Source of the DNA: an uncultured Anaerolineae bacterium
GTDB lineage: Bacteria > Chloroflexota > Anaerolineae > Anaerolineales > Villigracilaceae
DNA length: 16,320 bases
NCBI GenBank assembly: GCA_903882765.1
Contig: CAIRYE010000234.1
Coordinates: 1 to 16,320, forward strand
Direction: 5' to 3'
The notes beneath the pieces are model-generated. The model was not told the origin of the DNA. It made no database searches and saw only the letters and a program-made list of their open reading frames with translations. A program made the position numbers and the translations under genes. How positions within the stretch are numbered: the first letter of the stretch is position 1; every line of letters begins with the position of its first letter. Positions 12,671-16,320 of the stretch are shown here, piece by piece.

Positions 12671-13060
12671 ATGGATAAGTTTGAGTGGGCAGATTGGATT
12701 AAAGCTGAGCGGGAGAAAAAAGGCTTATCGGTATTGGATTTAGCGAAGGCGATTGGTGTTCAACGCGTGACTATTTATAATTACGAAGATCACAAACGTA
12801 CAAAGCCTGATCCTGATATTCTGAAAAAAATTTCCGTTGCGTTGGGCTATCCTGCATATTATTTGCTTGAAATAGCTGGAATAATTCCTAAAATATCTCG
12901 TAACACGGACGATCATAATTATCAGGATGAAGTATTTAAACCATTGACTAATGATGATATTTTGACAATAGCGAAGAGCGTTAATCCACCACTGACAAAT
13001 GAACAGCTCGCCAGTTTGATTGGGAATTTGTTTCTGTTGCAAAATGACAACAAAAAATAA
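12671..13060 (+). CDS. XRE-family HTH repressor
   Basis: A 129-residue protein from ATG 12671 (a TTG at 12662 would add MKS). The N-terminus is a helix-turn-helix: IKAEREKKGLSVLDLAKAIGV as the first two helices, and QRVTIYNYED as recognition helix and cap. ILKKISVALGYPAYYLL completes the five-helix XRE fold. The C-terminal half (NDDILTIAKS, NEQLASLIGNLFLL) is helical and may dimerise; there is no S24 peptidase domain for self-cleavage, so induction would need another route. It is the probable lysogeny repressor, facing the leftward early operon. Confidence 0.9.
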   Translation: MDKFEWADWIKAEREKKGLSVLDLAKAIGVQRVTIYNYEDHKRTKPDPDILKKISVALGYPAYYLLEIAGIIPKISRNTDDHNYQDEVFKPLTNDDILTIAKSVNPPLTNEQLASLIGNLFLLQNDNKK

Positions 13061-13091
13061 TTATTAATTCATCTTTTACTCTATACTTCGA

Positions 13092-13128
13092 TTGACATTC
13101 GGACTATAATTGTTCTACAAAATAGAAC
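13092..13128 (+). promoter_or_regulatory. Promoter with palindromic operator
   Basis: TATAAT at 13105-13110 is followed at once by GTTCTA-CAAAA-TAGAAC (13112-13128), a perfect 6-bp inverted repeat where transcription would start. TTGACA at 13092-13097 is also present; with an 18-base spacer its partner would be TACAAA (13116-13121). The palindrome resembles SOS or repressor boxes that overlap a start site, but I cannot name the regulator. It would control the 41-aa ORF and the exonuclease-BRCT gene. Confidence 0.5.
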
Positions 13129-13153
13129 GGATGTACTAGCGAAATATAGGGAT

Positions 13154-13279
13154 ATGAATGGGCAAAATATACAGGGTGTTTTTGATGTTGATATTACGAT
13201 ACTTGCTATGGAAAAACCGTTATACACAGAATCAGATAATTCAAATTATGATGCAGGCAAAAACATTCCAGGAAATTAA
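13154..13279 (+). CDS. Small ORF, 41 aa, before the exonuclease gene
   Basis: ATG 13154 is preceded by TAGGGAT, giving a 41-residue product beginning MNGQNIQGVFDVDITI and ending in a polar tail rich in Asn, Asp and Ser. It lies downstream of the palindromic promoter and 40 bases before the exonuclease-BRCT gene, in the same direction. No motif is seen. It might be a leader ORF. Confidence 0.4.
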   Translation: MNGQNIQGVFDVDITILAMEKPLYTESDNSNYDAGKNIPGN

Positions 13280-13319
13280 TATTCGAACACAATATTAGAT
13301 TTTTTAAATTTGGAGGGTT

Positions 13320-14192
13320 ATGAGATATTTCGCGCTTGATCTTGAAACCGCAAATCAAAGCTTTTCTAGCATCTGCCAAATTGGCATTGCCCGGTTCGAT
13401 GACGGTGTTTATAACGGGGTTTGGAATCAACTAATAAACCCTAAACAACCTTTTTCATCTTTCAACGAATCCATACACGGAATAACAGCAAAAAAAGTAT
13501 CGCAATCCCCAACATTTTCGCAAGTTTATCCAAAGTTAAAAAGCTTAATTGAAAATCAATTTGTGATTCATCATTCCGCGTTTGACAGATCAGCTTTATC
13601 TCAAGCGTACACAAAAAATAAATTGAAAGAAATTCCATGCACAATGGTCGATAGCGCTTTAGCTGCAAGAATGACCTGGGAAGAGTTTAGCCAAAGTGGT
13701 TATGGGTTACATGATCTTGCATCGGCCTTTGATATTCAATTTCAACACCATGATGCAGCAGAGGATGCCCGTGCTGCTGGGATAATTATGTGGAAAACTG
13801 TCGAAAAATCAGGTGTACCACTTGAACATTGGCCTGACCATTTTCGCAATCCATCACGCTGGGAACTTTACAAGAGAACCGAATGGAAAGATTTATGCGA
13901 TGCTGAACCAGATCCGAGCGGTCCCTTATTTGGAGAGGTAATAGTATTTACTGGTGAGCTTTCTATGGACCGAGTTCAAGCTGCAAAAATGGCCTCTAAC
14001 GTTGGGTGCAATGTAGATAACAATATAACAAAGTCCACCACAGTTTTAGTTGTTGGTGTGCAGGATTTAACTGTTATGGCTGCCGGGCAAACAAAAAGCA
14101 CTAAACACCGCAGGGCCGAACAACTCATCGCTGGCGGCCAAAAGATCAAGATTATTACGGAGCAAGATTTCCTATCGATAGTCTCCAAATAA
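13320..14192 (+). CDS. DnaQ-like 3'-5' exonuclease fused to BRCT domain
   Basis: A 290-residue protein. Residues 1-165 hold a DEDDh exonuclease: FALDLET (D7, E9), HHSAFDRSAL (D89), and HHDAAEDARA with H144 and D149. After a linker rich in aromatic and charged residues, residues about 203-288 form a BRCT domain (FGEVIVFTGEL, then a stretch rich in Val and Thr, then ending in ITEQDF). Such exonuclease-BRCT proteins occur in bacterial chromosomes and may act in DNA repair or replication restart. Here it is carried by its own operator-bearing promoter, against the direction of the replication operon, which is how a moron or lysogenic-conversion gene looks. GGAGGG precedes the ATG. Its role in phage replication is not shown. 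Confidence 0.93.
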   Translation: MRYFALDLETANQSFSSICQIGIARFDDGVYNGVWNQLINPKQPFSSFNESIHGITAKKVSQSPTFSQVYPKLKSLIENQFVIHHSAFDRSALSQAYTKNKLKEIPCTMVDSALAARMTWEEFSQSGYGLHDLASAFDIQFQHHDAAEDARAAGIIMWKTVEKSGVPLEHWPDHFRNPSRWELYKRTEWKDLCDAEPDPSGPLFGEVIVFTGELSMDRVQAAKMASNVGCNVDNNITKSTTVLVVGVQDLTVMAAGQTKSTKHRRAEQLIAGGQKIKIITEQDFLSIVSK

Positions 14193-14197
14193 CCCCG

Positions 14198-14206
14198 TGC
14201 TATAAT
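14198..14206 (+). promoter_or_regulatory. Extended -10 promoter candidate
   Basis: TGCTATAAT (extended -10, TG-n-TATAAT) lies just after the exonuclease-BRCT stop and points toward the structured RNA, tRNA and integrase. No -35 is clear at 17 spacing, as expected for extended -10 promoters. Confidence 0.45.
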
Positions 14207-14255
14207 GACAACGTAATAATGATCACCAGAAAGTTGAACGGTTAAAGCGTAGGCC

Positions 14256-14302
14256 TCGCAGAAATGCGATTAAGTTAGAACAAATTTTTCAGGCATATAT
14301 GG
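14256..14302 (+). ncRNA. Structured non-coding stretch before tRNA
   Basis: TCGCA-GAAA-TGCGA at 14256-14269 is a perfect 5-bp stem with a GNRA tetraloop. GGCATATATGG at 14292-14302 is inverse to CCATATATAGCC at 14415-14426 with one bulge. CCAC-AGGTA-GTGG follows at about 14325-14337. The 151 bases between the exonuclease gene and the tRNA hold no supportable ORF. Confidence 0.35.
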
Positions 14303-14465
14303 TGGTAGCAGGGTAGGGTATCCCCCACAGGTAGTGGTTAAATGCTCCCGTAGCTCAGTGGATAGAGCGTTGGCCTCCGGAGCCAAATGCTGCGGTTCGA
14401 TCCCGCACCCACCCCCATATATAGCCAATCTCCCAATTTATCGGGCATTCAGCACTCTATATGGG
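14294..14465. other. Candidate attachment region with TATATGG repeats
   Basis: CATATATGG (14294-14302), inverse CCCATATATAG (14414-14424) and CTATATGGG (14457-14465) occur around the tRNA and the integrase start. A tyrosine integrase immediately downstream of a tRNA gene is the usual arrangement of phage att sites. The last repeat overlaps the integrase ATG. The core cannot be defined without the host junction sequences. Confidence 0.45.
14344..14417 (+). tRNA. tRNA-Arg (CCG) with unpaired acceptor stem
   Basis: D-arm GCTC-AGTGGATA-GAGC, anticodon arm TTGGC-CTCCGGA-GCCAA with CCG in the 34-36 position, and T-arm TGCGG-TTCGATC-CCGCA are all perfect. T8/A9-type TA and a 4-base variable loop ATGC are normal. 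The 5' acceptor strand GCTCCCG (14344-14350) does not pair with the 3' strand CCCACCC (14408-14414), although CCA follows. The 3' strand could instead pair with GGGTAGGG at 14311-14318, with 25 bases between that strand and the 5' acceptor strand. It is therefore either a decayed tRNA, an attachment-site copy, or an unusual fold. The integrase gene starts 44 bases downstream. Confidence 0.6.
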
Positions 14466-15399
14466 TAGTAAAATGACCACAAAAAACACAGTTGAAAAGC
14501 ATAGAGCGTTGGCCGCGGAGATTGTTTCCGTCGCTCTCAATGATGTTTACCTTGATTTTATTCTGTCTCGGCAGGCAATGAGAGTATCCCCCACCACCCT
14601 GGTTTACTATGAAAATAAGCTCAAACCTTTTATCTTGTACTTGGATGCCCAGGCCATTACAAGTTTGGATCAGGTCACTGTCCGCCAGGTTCGCGCCTTC
14701 CTTGCCTTAATATCAGAGCGCGGATATAAGGATTGGACCATCAATGGTTTCGCGCGTGCCATCCGTACCTTCCTCAGATTCATCCACAACGAAAATTACA
14801 CAACCAACTTGATTGTTTTCGATATGCCAAAGATCCGCCGCGAGCGGTTGCCAGTCTTATCGGCCACACAAGTTTCAGATCTCATCACCCAAGCCAAGCC
14901 CAGGGACAAAGCCATCATACTATTTATGGTTGATACAGGAATTAGATTGGCTGAATTGATTGCATTGCGCTGGGATAACTTGGATCTGCAAACGGGTCGT
15001 GTCAGGATCCAATGCGGAAAGGGTGGGAAGGCCAGAACGGTTGTCGCTGGAAGCCAAACCCGCCGGGCATTGCTAGCATATCGCCGATCCTGCATAGACA
15101 AGTCCGATACAGCATCTCTATGGCAGACAGATGAAGGATCGCCGCTTACCCGCGGAGGGATGGTCCAAGTCTTTCACCGTCTGGAAAAGAAAACAGGGAT
15201 CCATTTCAGCGCTCACGCCCTGCGCCGCACCTTCTGCATACTCAGCCTTCGGGCTGGCATGTCGCCATTGGTGGTCCAAGACCTAATGGGTCACGCGGAT
15301 CTCACCATGACCAAGCATTACGCGCAAATGATTGATGATGATCTCGTACTTGCCCACAAAGAATTTTCCCCAATAGATAACCTAAAGCGATTAAAATAA
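14461..15399 (+). CDS. int: Tyrosine recombinase / phage integrase
   Basis: A 312-residue tyrosine recombinase of XerC/D-like size. The N-terminal SAM-like core-binding domain spans roughly 20-120 (RVSPTTLVYYENKLKPF, VTVRQVRAFLA). The catalytic domain has R162 (DTGIRLAEL), K187 (CGKGGKAR), H252 and R255 (SAHALRRTF), H278 (LMGHADL) and nucleophile Y287 (KHYAQM), a full R-K-H-R-H-Y set. The ATG at 14461 gives MGSKMTTK; an ATG at 14473 is also possible, and neither has a strong ribosome site. It should integrate the phage at the neighbouring tRNA. It converges on the metallophosphoesterase. Confidence 0.95.
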   Translation: MGSKMTTKNTVEKHRALAAEIVSVALNDVYLDFILSRQAMRVSPTTLVYYENKLKPFILYLDAQAITSLDQVTVRQVRAFLALISERGYKDWTINGFARAIRTFLRFIHNENYTTNLIVFDMPKIRRERLPVLSATQVSDLITQAKPRDKAIILFMVDTGIRLAELIALRWDNLDLQTGRVRIQCGKGGKARTVVAGSQTRRALLAYRRSCIDKSDTASLWQTDEGSPLTRGGMVQVFHRLEKKTGIHFSAHALRRTFCILSLRAGMSPLVVQDLMGHADLTMTKHYAQMIDDDLVLAHKEFSPIDNLKRLK

Positions 15400-15458
15400 A
15401 ACCTGCCACATTTGAGCGTGCTCTCGCAGAGGCTTGGCGGGTATACTGCTTTTATTTT
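15393..15458. terminator. Bidirectional terminator between convergent genes
   Basis: AAAATAAAA (15393-15401) pairs with TTTTATTTT (15450-15458), and CCTGCCA (15402-15408) pairs with TGGCGGG (15435-15441, one G-U). Inner stems such as CTCT-CGC-AGAG lie between. It works on both strands and sits between the integrase stop and the metallophosphoesterase stop. Confidence 0.7.
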
Positions 15459-15476
15459 ATCCCATTTCAGGAACAT

Positions 15477-16304
15477 TTACATCGAAAACATCCGCCCATA
15501 CTCCGCCGATAAACTCCCCACCAGCCCGCTCACATCCTCCACACCTTCATACCGCCGCCCCTGCCACCAAGCCCGCCCATCCTCAATCGGAATCAACTCC
15601 ACCTGGCTAAACTCATCGTCAAAATACACCAGCGCCAACCCCTGATTCCACGTCTGCGTCCGCACATGCCCCGGCACCCGATAATCCACATGGCAGGCCG
15701 CCCCAGGGTTGGCCGCTGTCACCGTCCTCGTGTTATAGCGTCCCTTCAGCACATTGGTCGAAAGCTCCCGCCGGTGAGTATGCCCAAACACCACCGTTTC
15801 AATGTTCTTCGACGCATACGCCCCGCTAGTCGCCCCCGGATTCCCCCTGGCAATGCTCCCGTGCGTGATCCTCGTCACATCGTTCAGCCAAATATCCGCG
15901 TCAGGGTATCCCCCCACCCATTCCACGCCCATACTCTCCAACCCCAGCAAATTCGGGATACTCATCAACGCCTCGCCCGCCAAATTATCCGCGCTCCGTA
16001 GCCCATAAGCCGCCACCAGATGATTCATCAGTGTGTTGTTCATCCTCGCCTCGTCATGGTTGCCGGCCATCACGATCACCCTCTCGCTCAACGTCTTAAA
16101 GTTGCGCAGCCACCAAGCCGCCTCGATGATCGCCGGTTGTGTTGTAAAATAATTCTCCGGCCGCTTCGGGTACTTCCCAAATTCCGCGAAATCCAACACA
16201 TCTCCCCCAAAGATCACCATCTCCGGCCGGCACCGCTGCGCGATCTGCATCGCATTGTCCAACACCCGCCGGTCATGGTACGGCAACAACTGCCCGCTCA
16301 CCAT
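15477..16304 (-). CDS. Phage metallophosphoesterase (calcineurin-like)
   Basis: A 275-residue calcineurin-like phosphoesterase, possibly extending past the right edge since the frame stays open (FSKD before the ATG). Motifs: FGGDVLDF (motif II), MAGNHDEARM (motif III), THGSIARG (motif IV) and FGHTHRRE (motif V). The usual first motif D-x-H/Q is not clear: where related phage proteins have D-x-Q-x-P-x-H-D, this one has SGQLLPYHD. The start is ATG 16304 with AAGGA close by, or a GTG at 16301, or beyond the window. Substrate unknown. The DNA is GC-rich like the terminase genes, suggesting the late-gene side of the genome. Confidence 0.88.
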   Translation of the reverse strand: MVSGQLLPYHDRRVLDNAMQIAQRCRPEMVIFGGDVLDFAEFGKYPKRPENYFTTQPAIIEAAWWLRNFKTLSERVIVMAGNHDEARMNNTLMNHLVAAYGLRSADNLAGEALMSIPNLLGLESMGVEWVGGYPDADIWLNDVTRITHGSIARGNPGATSGAYASKNIETVVFGHTHRRELSTNVLKGRYNTRTVTAANPGAACHVDYRVPGHVRTQTWNQGLALVYFDDEFSQVELIPIEDGRAWWQGRRYEGVEDVSGLVGSLSAEYGRMFSM

Positions 16305-16320
16305 ATCCTTGCTAAAACCA

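Noticed and set aside
13092..13110. TTGACA and TATAAT as one promoter
   Set aside because: Spacing is only 7 bases, so they cannot act as one -35/-10 pair; only one of them can be used with another partner.

Overview
The window reads as part of a temperate tailed-phage genome or prophage of an unidentified bacterium. It carries a tyrosine integrase, a divergent repressor/early-regulator switch, a recombination and replication block, and terminase genes in HK97/P27-like order. I see no host housekeeping genes. The host cannot be named from the sequence; the standard code fits, and ATGA-type start/stop overlaps and strong AGGAGG sites are common. Because phage genes lie on both sides of the integrase, and the leftward late genes appear to leave at the left edge and re-enter at the right edge, this could be a linearised circular genome or a prophage interior.

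Layout from right to left, following transcription. At 16304-15477 a leftward metallophosphoesterase converges on the rightward integrase (14461-15399) at a likely bidirectional terminator. Upstream of the integrase is a structured non-coding stretch. It contains an almost complete tRNA-Arg(CCG) whose acceptor strands do not pair, flanked by TATATGG repeats, and is the probable attachment region. Further left is a rightward unit holding a 41-aa ORF and a DnaQ-like exonuclease fused to a BRCT domain. Next come the XRE repressor (12671-13060) and the control region (12499-12670), with a leftward promoter that has both consensus hexamers (TTGACA, 18 nt, TATAAT).

Leftward from that promoter: a ribbon-helix-helix-like protein, a 36-aa ORF, and a roughly 300-nt structured leader with two shortened tRNA-like folds and a terminator-like stem. 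Then follow an unrecognised 230-aa protein, a 56-aa protein, a 16-bp hairpin, an XPF/ERCC4-type nuclease, a von Willebrand A protein and a RecT-like annealing protein. A 23-aa membrane peptide and a third, minimal tRNA-like fold come next. The block continues with a PD-(D/E)XK nuclease, a protein joining a HARP-like and a J domain, a VirE-type helicase, an origin-like intergenic region and a primase-polymerase. The packaging-side genes follow: a small zinc protein, two small membrane proteins, an HNH endonuclease, small and large terminase subunits, and several short coupled ORFs reaching the left edge.

The genes suggest primase plus helicase for initiation, with the J domain possibly recruiting host DnaK. 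They also suggest end processing, strand annealing and branch cleavage for recombination-dependent replication, then HNH plus terminase for packaging. The least explained material is the set of tRNA-like elements lacking a normal anticodon arm or acceptor stem, and the vWA and HARP-J proteins embedded in the recombination/replication operon.
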